Shown piece after piece: positions 1 to 8,457 of a stretch of 64,000 bases of DNA. The stretch spans positions 2,790,001 to 2,854,000 of the forward strand of contig NZ_JBBOCJ010000001.1 of assembly GCF_038002345.1 (NCBI RefSeq), in the 5' to 3' direction. This stretch comes from Paenibacillus sp. FSL M7-0420. GTDB lineage: Bacteria; Bacillota; Bacilli; Paenibacillales; Paenibacillaceae. The position numbers and the translations under genes are program-made. The notes under the pieces are model-generated. The model worked only from the letters and a program-made list of their open reading frames with translations. It made no database searches and was not told the DNA's origin. Each line of letters opens with the position of its first letter. The first letter of the stretch is position 1.

Positions 1-309
1 ATTACCAATGGTGAGCCGTTAAGGTTCGAAGAGCTGGTCACCCGGCTATTCTCACTGCTCGGGCTGCCGCTGCACACCCGGCGATTGTCCTACCCGGTAG
101 CTTATACCGCAGCGGCCCTAATGGAGGGGATCTACAAGGTGCTGCCTATTCCGGGTGAGCCGCTGCTGACCCGTTATTCTGCAGCCGCACTCGGCATCTC
201 CCAGACACTGGATATTACACTGGCCCGCGAGCAGCTGGGTTATCAACCGCGTATAACAACAGACGAGGGACTTTGTGCCTTCGCAGAGTGGTGGAGGGAA
301 CAGCAATGA
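1..309 (+). CDS. NAD(P)-dependent epimerase/3-beta-HSD-like protein, C-terminal part
   Basis: This is the C-terminal 102 residues of a gene that begins before the window; the frame is open from base 1. The ITNGEP stretch at the very start, followed by a helix-rich tail ending in REQLGYQPRITTDEGL, is typical of the end of extended short-chain dehydrogenases of the 3-beta-hydroxysteroid dehydrogenase or NAD-dependent epimerase type. The Rossmann and YxxxK parts lie outside the window, so the substrate cannot be read. Its TGA overlaps the ATG of the next gene (ATGA), so it is translationally coupled to the MBL hydrolase and belongs to the same operon. An OleD-like 3-oxoacid reductase is one possibility, based only on the neighbours. 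Confidence 0.8.
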   Translation: MTNGEPLRFEELVTRLFSLLGLPLHTRRLSYPVAYTAAALMEGIYKVLPIPGEPLLTRYSAAALGISQTLDITLAREQLGYQPRITTDEGLCAFAEWWREQQ

Positions 310-1160
310 TTACAGAAATTCCAGTTGGATTATCTATACTGTCTGCGGGCTATTGCCTGCATCCCGAGCGTCTGACGCTGCGTGGAGGCACACTGAAGCC
401 GGTTGCCTTCCCGGCGGGCTATGCCCTGATCCGGCATCCGCAATACGGACCCATCCTGTTCGATACGGGCTACAGTGCGCGTTTCTTCGAGGAGACAGCA
501 AGTCTGCCAGCCTCTCTATACCGCAAGATCACTCCGGTTGTCTATAGGGAGGAAGAGAGTGCTGCGCGGCGGCTGCAGGCAGGCGGGATATCGCCGGAGG
601 AGGTGCGGTATGTGGTACTGTCGCATTTTCATGCCGACCATATCGGCGGGGTACGGGATTTCCCGCAGGCGCAGTATATTTATCTGCAGAAATCTTACGA
701 TGCCGTAAGCGGGCTGGGTCCGGTGCGGGCGACGAAGGCGGGATTTCTGCCCGGGCTGCTGCCGGAGGATTTCAAGCTCCGCTCCATCCCTGTGGATGAA
801 GCCACGGCGAAGCGTGCGCTGCCGCCAGGCTTCCCGTTCACAGAAGCCTATGATCTGCTTGGAGACGGCAGCCTGCTGGCGGTTGAGCTGTCAGGCCATG
901 CCGCCGGGATGATCGGCGTATTCGTCTCCACCGGCGAGCATGATTATCTGCTCTGCGCAGATACAGTCTGGTCGAGCCGGGCGTTCCGGGAGAACCGCAA
1001 GCCGCACCCGGCAGCAGGCTTGATCATGTCCAGCCGCACAGAATACCACCGCAATTTCGAGCGGCTGCGCCAGCTGCATGAACAATTTCCTAAGCTTCGG
1101 ATTGTGCCCAGCCATTGCCGCGAGGCGCTTGCGCACTGGGGAACGGGAAGTGTGACATGA
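306..1160 (+). CDS. MBL-fold metallo-hydrolase, lactonase-like
   Basis: A 284-residue cytoplasmic metallo-beta-lactamase-fold hydrolase. The zinc ligands are visible in order: the HFHADHIGG motif (HxHxDH) near residue 108, the His of LSGHAAG, the Asp of LCADTVW and the His of VPSHC. This ligand pattern and length fit the AHL-lactonase-like branch of the superfamily, not RNase J or glyoxalase II. The ATG at 306 follows an AGGGA ribosome site and overlaps the previous stop, so I preferred it to the upstream TTG at 273. It also overlaps the next start by four bases. The operon context suggests a lactone or thioester substrate, but that is inference. Confidence 0.85.
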   Translation: MITEIPVGLSILSAGYCLHPERLTLRGGTLKPVAFPAGYALIRHPQYGPILFDTGYSARFFEETASLPASLYRKITPVVYREEESAARRLQAGGISPEEVRYVVLSHFHADHIGGVRDFPQAQYIYLQKSYDAVSGLGPVRATKAGFLPGLLPEDFKLRSIPVDEATAKRALPPGFPFTEAYDLLGDGSLLAVELSGHAAGMIGVFVSTGEHDYLLCADTVWSSRAFRENRKPHPAAGLIMSSRTEYHRNFERLRQLHEQFPKLRIVPSHCREALAHWGTGSVT

Positions 1161-2473
1161 AGCGCATCAGACTGGTGATCACCCATTATATTCTTACCAA
1201 GTGGGGCAGACGCTGGAAGAACCGGGCAGCACTCGAGCAGTGGCAGGAGAAGCGTATCCGGCTTCATGTAGAGAAGGTGAGGCAGCGCTCGGAATTCTAC
1301 AGGGAGCTGTGGGCAGGTATTCCGTCCAAGGAATGGCGGAGTTTCCCGGTGATCGGGAAGCCGGAGATGATGGGGAATTTCGATCAGCTCAATACAGCGG
1401 GCATTACGAAGGAGCAGGCTTTTGCAGAAGCCTATGAAGCGGAGAACAGCAGGAACTTCAAGCCTACGCTGCAAGGCGTCACCGTCGGGTTATCCTCGGG
1501 TACCTCCGGCAACCGGGGGATTTTTCTCGTTGGCGAAGAAGAGCAGGCCGCCTGGACCGGTACGGTGCTGGCAAAGCTTTTGCCGGGTGGACTATGGAAG
1601 CGGGCGAGCATTGCATTTTTTCTGAGGGCAAATAGTAATTTGTATGAATCTGTGAAGCAGGGACGGCTGCAGTTCCGGTATTTCGATCTGCTGGAGCCGC
1701 TACCGCAGCTCTTGGCCCGTATGAAGGAATACCAGCCGGATATCTGGATTGCACCGCCGTCCATGCTGCGTCTGCTTGCCGGGGCACAGCAATCGGGTGA
1801 GATGAATCTGCATCCCCGCCGGATCATTGCGGTTGCGGAAGTGCTTGACCCGCTCGACCGGCAGCAGATTGAGCAGACCTTCGGGCAGAAGGTCCATCAG
1901 GCTTATCAGTGTACCGAGGGCTTCCTCGGTGCGACCTGCAGTCACGGGACGCTGCATCTTAATGAAGATATTGTACATATCGGCAAAGAAATGCTGGATG
2001 AACATTCACGCCGGTTCGTGCCCATCGTGACCGATTTCTCCAGAAGTGTGCAGCCCATCGTCCGCTACCGGCTGAATGATATTCTGACCGAAGCGGCAGA
2101 GCCTTGTCCCTGCGGTTCGCTGTTCACGGCCATTGAGCGGATCGAAGGACGCTGCGATGATATTCTGTATCTGCCCCATGCGGCAGATAGCACGGAGGTC
2201 ACTCTATTCCCTGATTTCGTTACCCGGGCTGTGCTGGCTGCTTCCGCAGACATTGAGCATTACAGGGTTATCCAGCACAGCCTGACTGAGCTGGAAGTCT
2301 CCTATCGTACACGTAGCGGCACCGATCAAGGCACGGAGCAGCAGATTACAGCAGAACTGACGCGCTTGTTCACGAGGCTGTCCTGTCGCCCTCCACACCT
2401 GACTTTTACCGCTTACAGCTTCGTACCCGGAGCTGTGAAGCTGCGCCGGGTGGAGAGGAGGTGGAAGCTGTGA
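1157..2473 (+). CDS. F390 synthetase-like / PaaK-type adenylate-forming enzyme
   Basis: A 438-residue protein of the coenzyme F390 synthetase-related family, in the PaaK (phenylacetate-CoA ligase) group of adenylate-forming enzymes. Seen in the sequence are the nucleotide-binding loop SSGTSGNRG near residue 115, YQCTEGF in the middle, PIVRYRLND and a CPCGS metal-binding-like motif before the C-terminal lid. Such enzymes activate a carboxylate as an acyl-adenylate; the acyl substrate is unknown here. ATG 1157 overlaps the preceding stop (ATGA) and has GGGAAG upstream, so the longer start at 1115 was rejected. Position between an MBL hydrolase and a GNAT-like protein suggests a small biosynthetic operon, not phenylacetate catabolism. 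Confidence 0.8.
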   Translation: MKRIRLVITHYILTKWGRRWKNRAALEQWQEKRIRLHVEKVRQRSEFYRELWAGIPSKEWRSFPVIGKPEMMGNFDQLNTAGITKEQAFAEAYEAENSRNFKPTLQGVTVGLSSGTSGNRGIFLVGEEEQAAWTGTVLAKLLPGGLWKRASIAFFLRANSNLYESVKQGRLQFRYFDLLEPLPQLLARMKEYQPDIWIAPPSMLRLLAGAQQSGEMNLHPRRIIAVAEVLDPLDRQQIEQTFGQKVHQAYQCTEGFLGATCSHGTLHLNEDIVHIGKEMLDEHSRRFVPIVTDFSRSVQPIVRYRLNDILTEAAEPCPCGSLFTAIERIEGRCDDILYLPHAADSTEVTLFPDFVTRAVLAASADIEHYRVIQHSLTELEVSYRTRSGTDQGTEQQITAELTRLFTRLSCRPPHLTFTAYSFVPGAVKLRRVERRWKL

Positions 2474-3615
2474 AGAACAGAGTGACGCTATATGACCGCG
2501 ATTCTGTCGGTGGGCTGGATTGGCCGGATTCGGAGTATGGGCGGTATGCCCGGGAGTATCTTACACCGCTGCTGGAGCGGGGTGCGCAACCTTTTATCGA
2601 TAATGTGAGTACAACTGTTAAGGTGCTGACCATCGATGGACTGCCGGTTCCGATTACCGTCAACGAAACAGACTATGACAATTCGTATGTATGCTCACCC
2701 TATACCCACTATGTTAGCTATGCGCGTGAGGAGTTAGCTCTGCTTAATAACCGGATGCTTGAGCGACTCCTGTCGCTAATGCTCTCAGGAATGGGCTGGA
2801 TGCTGCGGCAAGCACGGTTCAACCGGGTGGTTCAGGTGAATAACTGGCTGCTGTCCACCAATCTGTATCCTGCCTTAAGTACGGAACAGCTGACGGCGAT
2901 ACTCGATTACCTCCGGCAGACTTATCCGGGTTATACCTTAATGTATCGTTCGCTTAGCCGGGAGACCTCGGGAGAACTCATTGCCACATTGGAGCGGGAT
3001 GGCTGCAAGCTCGTTCCAAGCCGGCAGATCTACCTGTTGCACCCGAATACCTCTGACTCCAAGGCCAGATGGCTGGTCAAGCGCGACAGGAAGCTGCTGG
3101 CAAAGCACGGCTATACTGAGGTTGGCCCGGAGGAGATCACACAGGAAGACATTCCCCGGATCGTGGAGCTGTACAGACTGCTGTATATCGATAAATATTC
3201 GGCCTATAATCCGCAGTTCACCGAAGCCTATATTGCTCTGGCGCTGGAACGGCGGACCTTGCAGATCTATGGTCTGCGCAAGGAGGGAAGGCTGGATGCG
3301 GTGCTTGGCTTCTATGAGCGGGAAGGCGCGATGACCGCGCCATTATTCGGTTATGACACAAGTCTGCCTCAGTCTTTAGGACTCTACCGTATGCTGTCCG
3401 CTGTGCTGATCGGGCTTGCAGGCAGCAGAGAACTATTACTGCACGAGAGCTCCGGCGTCGGCCAGTTCAAGCGCAACCGGGGAGCGGCTGGAGCCACCGA
3501 ATATTCGGCGGTGTATGACCGGGGCACCTCACTGCTCAACCGCTGCGGCTGGTCCATCCTGGAGCTGCTGCTCCGGCGGATCGGCATGCCGCTTATTCAG
3601 AGGCTGAAGCTGTAG
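2470..3615 (+). CDS. GNAT/FemAB-like acyltransferase-like protein
   Basis: A 381-residue protein whose second half looks like a GNAT or FemAB-type acyltransferase fold: the YRLLYIDKYSAYNPQ region, then a segment (VLGFYEREGAM..PLFGYDT) and a conserved GVGQFKRNRGA motif near the end. The GTG at 2470 overlaps the previous TGA as GTGA and sits 8 bases after AGGAGG; the GTG at 2461 touches the ribosome site and is unlikely. It is the last gene of the four-gene overlapping operon that starts before the window. Function is unknown; transfer of an acyl group made by the upstream adenylate-forming enzyme is a guess. Confidence 0.65.
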   Translation: MKNRVTLYDRDSVGGLDWPDSEYGRYAREYLTPLLERGAQPFIDNVSTTVKVLTIDGLPVPITVNETDYDNSYVCSPYTHYVSYAREELALLNNRMLERLLSLMLSGMGWMLRQARFNRVVQVNNWLLSTNLYPALSTEQLTAILDYLRQTYPGYTLMYRSLSRETSGELIATLERDGCKLVPSRQIYLLHPNTSDSKARWLVKRDRKLLAKHGYTEVGPEEITQEDIPRIVELYRLLYIDKYSAYNPQFTEAYIALALERRTLQIYGLRKEGRLDAVLGFYEREGAMTAPLFGYDTSLPQSLGLYRMLSAVLIGLAGSRELLLHESSGVGQFKRNRGAAGATEYSAVYDRGTSLLNRCGWSILELLLRRIGMPLIQRLKL

Positions 3616-3649
3616 GCCGGAACCATGAATGTGAGACAGGAGGCAGAAG

Positions 3650-4252
3650 ATGAACTTAGCTAACCGTATTACCTTGTTCAGGATATTGCTGATTCCGCTG
3701 TTTATTGTCCTTTTTCCCATTTACCCGGAAGCATGGGTCAACCAATTCTCGATCCTGGCATATTTAGAGGTACATGGTGTTTTTTATGCAGCTGTAGTTT
3801 TTATAGTGGCTTCTATAACAGACAAGCTGGATGGATACGTGGCGAGAAAATATAACCAGACAACAAATTTAGGAAAATTGCTTGATCCGTTGGCAGATAA
3901 GCTGCTTGTTGCCGCTGCGCTTATTCTAATGGTGAGTCTGCACATGATCCCATCTTGGATTGCTTTTTTAATATTAGCGAGGGAAGTTATAATGATGGGT
4001 GTCCGTATCGCCGCTTCAGCGCAGAAGGTAGCTTTGGCAGCCGATAAATACGGTAAATGGAAAATGGTCCTGCAAGTTGCTGCTATCTCGGCCATTCTTT
4101 TGAATAATGCGCCATTCAGTATGTTCACTTCTTTCCCTGTTGACCTAACCCTGATGTATGGTGCATTAGTTATAACTGTATACTCGGGTTACAACTACAT
4201 TAAGAACAATTATCAGCTGCTGCAATTGGAAGCTCATACATCACATCATTAA
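3650..4252 (+). CDS. pgsA: CDP-diacylglycerol-glycerol-3-phosphate 3-phosphatidyltransferase-like
   Basis: A 200-residue integral membrane enzyme of the CDP-alcohol phosphatidyltransferase family, which makes phosphatidylglycerophosphate from CDP-diacylglycerol. The signature is clear at residues about 58-84: DKLDGYVARK, then GKLLDPLADK, giving the DGxxAR...GxxxDxxxD pattern of metal and substrate ligands. Several hydrophobic segments follow. Start ATG has GGAGG upstream. It reads as more AT-rich than the genes on either side. It is not next to cinA/recA, where the main pgsA of Firmicutes usually sits, so it may be a second copy. Confidence 0.85.
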   Translation: MNLANRITLFRILLIPLFIVLFPIYPEAWVNQFSILAYLEVHGVFYAAVVFIVASITDKLDGYVARKYNQTTNLGKLLDPLADKLLVAAALILMVSLHMIPSWIAFLILAREVIMMGVRIAASAQKVALAADKYGKWKMVLQVAAISAILLNNAPFSMFTSFPVDLTLMYGALVITVYSGYNYIKNNYQLLQLEAHTSHH

Positions 4253-4267
4253 AAAAGGAGGTGCCCC

Positions 4268-5140
4268 ATGAACACTAATTTAGGCCTGTCCCATGGGCAT
4301 GAGCCGGTTGCGCTGATTACCGGGACCTCCAGCGGCTTCGGGCTGCTGACCGCAGTTACGCTGGCCCGCAGAGGGTACCGGGTCATTGCCACGATGCGGG
4401 ATCTTGGCCGCAGCAAGGAGCTTGTTCAGCAGGCTGAACAGGCGGGGGTACGGGAGCGCATTCATCTGCTGGCACTGGATGTGACGGACGAAGCTTCGAT
4501 TGCGTCTGCCGTTCAGGCTAGTCTTGAGCTCGCCGGCAGAATGGATGTGCTGGTGAACAACGCCGGCTTCGCTGTAGGCGGATTCGTGGAGGAGGTCAGC
4601 ATGGAGGAGTGGCGGCGGCAGCTGGAGACCAATTTTTTCGGACTGGTTGCCGTAACGAAGGCGGTGCTTCCTCACATGCGGGTCCAGCGCAGCGGCCTGA
4701 TCATTAACGTGAGCAGTGTCAGCGGCCTGAGCGGATTCCCGGGCTATGGTCCGTATGCCGCCTCCAAGTTTGCGGTGGAAGGGTTCAGCGAGAGTCTGCG
4801 CCAGGAGATGCTTTCTTTTGGCGTCCGCGTTGTACTGGTTGAACCGGGCTCCTTCCGTACCCCCATCTGGGACAAAGGGATTACGGGAATGCACAGAAGT
4901 GAAGGCTCCCCGTATCACACCAGGCTTGAAGAGGTGCTGCGGTACTCCCGGCGGGCGTCCGAGACGGCTCCCGATCCGCAGGAGGTGGCTGACCTGATTG
5001 GACGGATCACTGCCAAGCGTGCGCCGAAGCTGCGCTATCCTGTTGGCCGGGGCTCGCGGGTGCTGATGATCGGCAAGGCCCTGCTTCCCTGGAAGGTGCT
5101 GGAGGGCATCATTTCGAGGTCACTGCGGGCGATGAAGTGA
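4268..5140 (+). CDS. SDR family NAD(P)-dependent oxidoreductase
   Basis: A 290-residue classical short-chain dehydrogenase. The Rossmann motif TGTSSGFG lies near residue 19, NNAG near residue 96, the catalytic Ser in NVSSVSG and YAASK near residue 161. The C-terminal part (EPGSFRTPIW) resembles the group annotated as retinol- or ketosteroid-dehydrogenase-like, but the substrate cannot be read. ATG 4268 follows AAAGGAGGTG with good spacing. It starts 15 bp after pgsA and probably shares its transcript. Confidence 0.88.
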   Translation: MNTNLGLSHGHEPVALITGTSSGFGLLTAVTLARRGYRVIATMRDLGRSKELVQQAEQAGVRERIHLLALDVTDEASIASAVQASLELAGRMDVLVNNAGFAVGGFVEEVSMEEWRRQLETNFFGLVAVTKAVLPHMRVQRSGLIINVSSVSGLSGFPGYGPYAASKFAVEGFSESLRQEMLSFGVRVVLVEPGSFRTPIWDKGITGMHRSEGSPYHTRLEEVLRYSRRASETAPDPQEVADLIGRITAKRAPKLRYPVGRGSRVLMIGKALLPWKVLEGIISRSLRAMK

Positions 5141-5201
5141 GTGTATTGCTGTCCGGTATTGTGCCGGTACCACAGGCAAGAATGGAACAGGAGGGTTGCT
5201 T

Positions 5202-5603
5202 TTGCCGGGAACAGTTGGATTACATATATGCTTTGATGAGCAAGGCCGGGAGATTGAGGTGCTGGATGTGACCCGGATCGATAAGGACACGTACAGGATT
5301 GAGGAGACGCCGATTTTTAACCCGGGGATTGCGCTTGGCGACATTATCAGAGTGAATGAGCGTGAGGGGATCGCTTATTACGTTGAGACGGTGAAAAAGT
5401 CCGGACTTGTCCGGTATGCCTGGCTGCTCAGCAAGGAGGCGGCGGCTTCCGGCGAGATCCGCAGCTTTACGGAGCGGGTTACAGAGCATGGGGGCAGATG
5501 GGAGCAGATCTTCGGCGGACTGCTGGTGATTTATCTGCCTAAGCACTCTCTAGTGGATGCGGAGCTGGAAATGTCGCGGATTATAGAGCATTTTGAAGGC
5601 TAA
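5202..5603 (+). CDS. DUF4265-like small cytoplasmic protein
   Basis: A 133-residue soluble protein with no signal peptide or membrane segment. The stretch RIEETPIFNPGIALGDIIRV and the following YYVETVKKSG resemble DUF4265 proteins, which have no assigned role. The TTG at 5202 lies 7 bases after AGGAGGG; the TTG at 5196 is too close to the ribosome site. It is followed after 25 bp by the signal peptidase gene and may be cotranscribed with it. The family assignment is tentative. Confidence 0.6.
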   Translation: MPGTVGLHICFDEQGREIEVLDVTRIDKDTYRIEETPIFNPGIALGDIIRVNEREGIAYYVETVKKSGLVRYAWLLSKEAAASGEIRSFTERVTEHGGRWEQIFGGLLVIYLPKHSLVDAELEMSRIIEHFEG

Positions 5604-5628
5604 ATATACGAAGCTGAGGTGAAGGAAG

Positions 5629-6126
5629 TTGAAGAAATTCTTGAAGCAGTGGGTGCCGAGTATTGCCATTGGCATTATTCTATCCTTATTTATTCGTACC
5701 TACGTAGCAGAAGCAATGCGTGTGCCTACCGGCTCGATGATTCCGACTATAGCGGTTAATGACCGGCTTGTAGTGGACAAAATGCTCTGGAATACCTCGC
5801 TGAAGCATGGCGATATCGTGGTGTTCCATCCGCCGGTTGCGGAAGATGCGCATAAAAGATATGTAAAACGGCTGATCGGCCTGCCGGGCGATGTGATTGA
5901 GATCAAGGATGGCACTCTGTACCGTAACCATGAGGCGGTCGATGAGCCATACCTGCAGGAAAAGATGACCTATACCTTCGGGCCGGTCACCGTTCCCGCA
6001 GACCATTATTTTTTCTTGGGCGACAACCGTAACGTCAGCTATGACGCTCACTTATGGGAGACTCCGTTCGTAGACAAGGATGCGCTGATCGGCAAGGTGC
6101 TGTTCGATGTGAACCAGTTGTTCTAA
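5629..6126 (+). CDS. sipS: signal peptidase I (Bacillus SipS type)
   Basis: A 165-residue membrane-anchored type I signal peptidase that removes signal peptides from secreted proteins outside the membrane. One N-terminal membrane segment (about residues 8-25) is followed by the catalytic Ser in PTGSMIPT (about residue 38) and the catalytic Lys in KRYVKRLIGLPGD (about residue 80). The terminal GDNRNVSYDAH corresponds to the GDNRxxSxDSR box, with AH in place of SR. The TTG start has GAGGTGAAGGA before it. The short, ER-type length is normal for Gram-positive SipS enzymes. Its stop overlaps the converging Dabb gene by three bases. Confidence 0.92.
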   Translation: MKKFLKQWVPSIAIGIILSLFIRTYVAEAMRVPTGSMIPTIAVNDRLVVDKMLWNTSLKHGDIVVFHPPVAEDAHKRYVKRLIGLPGDVIEIKDGTLYRNHEAVDEPYLQEKMTYTFGPVTVPADHYFFLGDNRNVSYDAHLWETPFVDKDALIGKVLFDVNQLF

Positions 6127-6422
6127 ATCGGGTAGTCGACCACCACAACATTCTCCAGGATTCCCTCGAGCATAGACACGAACTTCTGATGGGCTGGATG
6201 CGGTCCGTACTCACGCAGGGCTTCCTGATTCTCAAAGGTCACGCGGAGCCCCAGCGTATAGCCGTGGACATTCTCCTGCTCCTCGGTCACATTGATGCCT
6301 GCCGTAAGGTCAATGATGCCGGGGATTTGCTTTTTCAGCGCCAGCAGTGCTTGTAACAGGTCTTGCTCCTGGCCGTTATCGAATTGCTCATTGAAGCGGA
6401 AGACAACGAGATGCTCATACAT
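6123..6422 (-). CDS. Dabb (stress-responsive A/B barrel) family protein
   Basis: A 99-residue protein of the Dabb family, dimeric ferredoxin-like alpha+beta barrels. The start MYEHLVVFRF, the ...HGYTLGLRVTFENQEALREYGPHPAHQKFV core and the closing VVVVDYP strand are characteristic. ATG 6422 has AAGGGGG upstream; the longer frame from 6461 lacks a ribosome site. It converges with sipS and is transcribed alone, divergent from the next gene. Its biochemical role is unknown for most members. Confidence 0.85.
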   Translation of the reverse strand: MYEHLVVFRFNEQFDNGQEQDLLQALLALKKQIPGIIDLTAGINVTEEQENVHGYTLGLRVTFENQEALREYGPHPAHQKFVSMLEGILENVVVVDYPI

Positions 6423-6503
6423 AATGGATGGATCCCCCTTGGACAAAGTGTTGGACTGCATTAGCGATTATACTACAAATTGGACGGATGGAGGTTGAAT
6501 GCG

Positions 6504-6962
6504 TTGACTGGAGATTTCCTAGCCGTAACCGACCGGATCAAAGCGCCTAATCCTGTTAAAGTCCTGATAAGTATACTAATTCCCATAAGTATTATGTCAC
6601 TGCCCACCAGCCTCGACCCGGATAGGCATTTCTATTTATACTACTCCAGATTGGTGTGGATTGGACTCAGCATCGCGGCCTGCCTTTTCATTCTCATCTA
6701 CGCGTTGCGGAAGGAAGGCCGGCTTCAATGGGGGACAGATTCGCTTATTATTCGCAAAGAGCGCATCTCTGCATCAGGGATTAAGGTCATTTACATAGAT
6801 GGTCCAATAGTAGGAATATTGCCTGCAGGCAAACGGATTGTCCCGGTTAATCTCTGTTTCAGGTTCACAGAAGACACGGCAGCGGGGAGGAAGAGACTAA
6901 TGAACTGGGCGGAAGAGAACGAAATTAGGCTAAAGTACAAGAAATTTGTCAGATGGCTCTGA
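6504..6962 (+). CDS. small membrane protein with PH-like tail, unknown
   Basis: A 152-residue protein not recognised by family. It has two hydrophobic segments, around residues 20-40 (ISILIPISIM) and 50-68 (WIGLSIAACLFILIYAL), followed by a soluble beta-rich part (SLIIRKERI...PIVGILPAGKRIVPVNL) that resembles a pleckstrin-homology-like or YcxB-type C-terminal domain. TTG 6504 lies about 9 bases after GGATGGAGG; the upstream TTG at 6480 has no ribosome site. It stands alone, divergent from the Dabb gene. Confidence 0.55.
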   Translation: MTGDFLAVTDRIKAPNPVKVLISILIPISIMSLPTSLDPDRHFYLYYSRLVWIGLSIAACLFILIYALRKEGRLQWGTDSLIIRKERISASGIKVIYIDGPIVGILPAGKRIVPVNLCFRFTEDTAAGRKRLMNWAEENEIRLKYKKFVRWL

Positions 6963-7111
6963 ACAGAATATGGAAAGGCGTCTAAAGACAGGGATTCTAT
7001 AGCACTAGATTACGGGGAGTTTGTGACTTTGACCGGATTGTTACTTTACCGTCTGTTGACTATGATCAAGTGGAGCATAACGGAATATTCCTAACAAGCA
7101 GAAACAGCTTG

Positions 7112-7131
7112 GCCGTCCTTTCAAGGACGGC
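7112..7131 (+). other. perfect GC-rich hairpin
   Basis: A 9-bp perfect inverted repeat (GCCGTCCTT and AAGGACGGC) in the leader before the HD-GYP gene. It has no following T tract on the plus strand, so it is not a clear terminator. The same core reappears in the terminator at 48161-48184. Confidence 0.4.
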
Positions 7132-7213
7132 ACGTTTCAGCGAGAAATAGAAGGATAAGTTACCGTGTGAAACCTGTAAGTTCTTATATTTAATACAAAA
7201 GGGGTGCTGGTAC

Positions 7214-8248
7214 TTGAAAGTACATGTCACGGATCTGAAGCACGGTGATTGTCTAATGGCAGACACTTTCAATGGTGTAGGTCTGCATGTTCTCCCCAAG
7301 GGGACACGTGTTGAGCGGGAAGAGATTAGTATTCTGATCCGGCACAAAATTGATTATGTCGATATCGAGCCGCGCAGCGGGCTGCATACGGATGCCGAAC
7401 CTGCGCCCAGCCACGGGCTGCACGATGATTTTGATCTCGCTATTTTGAATTATGAAGCGATTTTTCTGGAAGCCTTGACGAAGGGCAGCTTCTCGCAGTC
7501 TGCAGTCGATGATACGCTGAAGCCGCTTCTGGAGACGTTGGAAGGGCAAAAGGATGTTGTCTCCCTGCTGCTCCTGCTGGACCGGGATGACATCGATACA
7601 TATCACCACTCATTACAGGTGGGCTTATTATCTTATTACATCGCTGCGTGGATGGGTTACTCCAAGGAGGAGCGCTACCAGATCAGCCGTGCGGGCTATC
7701 TGCATGATATCGGCAAAAGCCAGGTGCCGCTGTCGATCCTGAACAAGCAGGGTCTGCTGACGGATTCCGAGCAGGAGGAGCTGGCACGCCACACCTTCTA
7801 TGGCTATGATCTGATCCGCGGCTCCCAGATGGATGAGGTTACCGCGCTGGTAGCTCTCCAGCATCATGAGTACGAGGATGGCTCAGGCTATCCCAATCAG
7901 CTGCTCAAAAAAGAGATTCATCCGTACGCCCAGATTGTTTCGGTAGCCAACATCTATATGTCGCTCACCACTTCTACTGCAAACCGTCCCAAGCAGGGGC
8001 TGGTTACGGTGCTGCGTAAGGTGCATGAGATGGGCTTCGGCAAGCTGAACGAGACGGTGGTGCAGGCATTGACCGGACATTTACTGCCGAGCTTCGTGGG
8101 TAAGAATGTACAGCTCAGCAACGGCGAAGTGGGTATGATCGTCATGAATAACCCGCTGGACCTCTTTAAGCCGCTGGTCAAAGTAGGCGAGGGCTTCCGG
8201 GATTTGTCGCGTGAGCGGAGCCTGTCCATTGATGAAGTGGTTAACTGA
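7214..8248 (+). CDS. HD-GYP domain protein, putative cyclic-di-GMP phosphodiesterase
   Basis: A 344-residue cytoplasmic protein. After an N-terminal beta-rich region it carries an HD-GYP domain: the first His pair in YHHSLQVG, the metal motif YLHDIGK near residue 163, the linker His in ARHTFYG, and HHEYEDGSGYP near residue 220, the GYP signature. HD-GYP proteins hydrolyse cyclic di-GMP. No receiver, PAS or membrane domain is fused, so the input signal is unclear. The TTG start has AAAGGGG upstream. A strong terminator follows at 8296. Confidence 0.88.
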   Translation: MKVHVTDLKHGDCLMADTFNGVGLHVLPKGTRVEREEISILIRHKIDYVDIEPRSGLHTDAEPAPSHGLHDDFDLAILNYEAIFLEALTKGSFSQSAVDDTLKPLLETLEGQKDVVSLLLLLDRDDIDTYHHSLQVGLLSYYIAAWMGYSKEERYQISRAGYLHDIGKSQVPLSILNKQGLLTDSEQEELARHTFYGYDLIRGSQMDEVTALVALQHHEYEDGSGYPNQLLKKEIHPYAQIVSVANIYMSLTTSTANRPKQGLVTVLRKVHEMGFGKLNETVVQALTGHLLPSFVGKNVQLSNGEVGMIVMNNPLDLFKPLVKVGEGFRDLSRERSLSIDEVVN

Positions 8249-8295
8249 ATAACCGGATGAAGAGGCACTGTCAACAGCGCCCGCTTCTAATGAAC

Positions 8296-8332
8296 GGCCA
8301 GACTGTCTTTTTGGACAGTTTGGCTTATTTTT
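8296..8332 (+). terminator. Rho-independent terminator after HD-GYP gene
   Basis: An 11-bp stem (GCCAGACTGTC pairing with GGACAGTTTGGC, one wobble) with a TTTTT-containing loop is followed by TTATTTTT. It lies 48 bp after the HD-GYP stop codon. Confidence 0.8.
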
Positions 8333-8457
8333 CGTATGCAGAGAGTAGAAAGGAGGACAGGCCTGAGGGTCCCGGTGACCGGAGGAAGGTTTGTATTCAA
8401 GTCATAGATTGGCTATGATTAATGAGAGATGGAAGAGTTGATAAAGGAGAAATGAAG

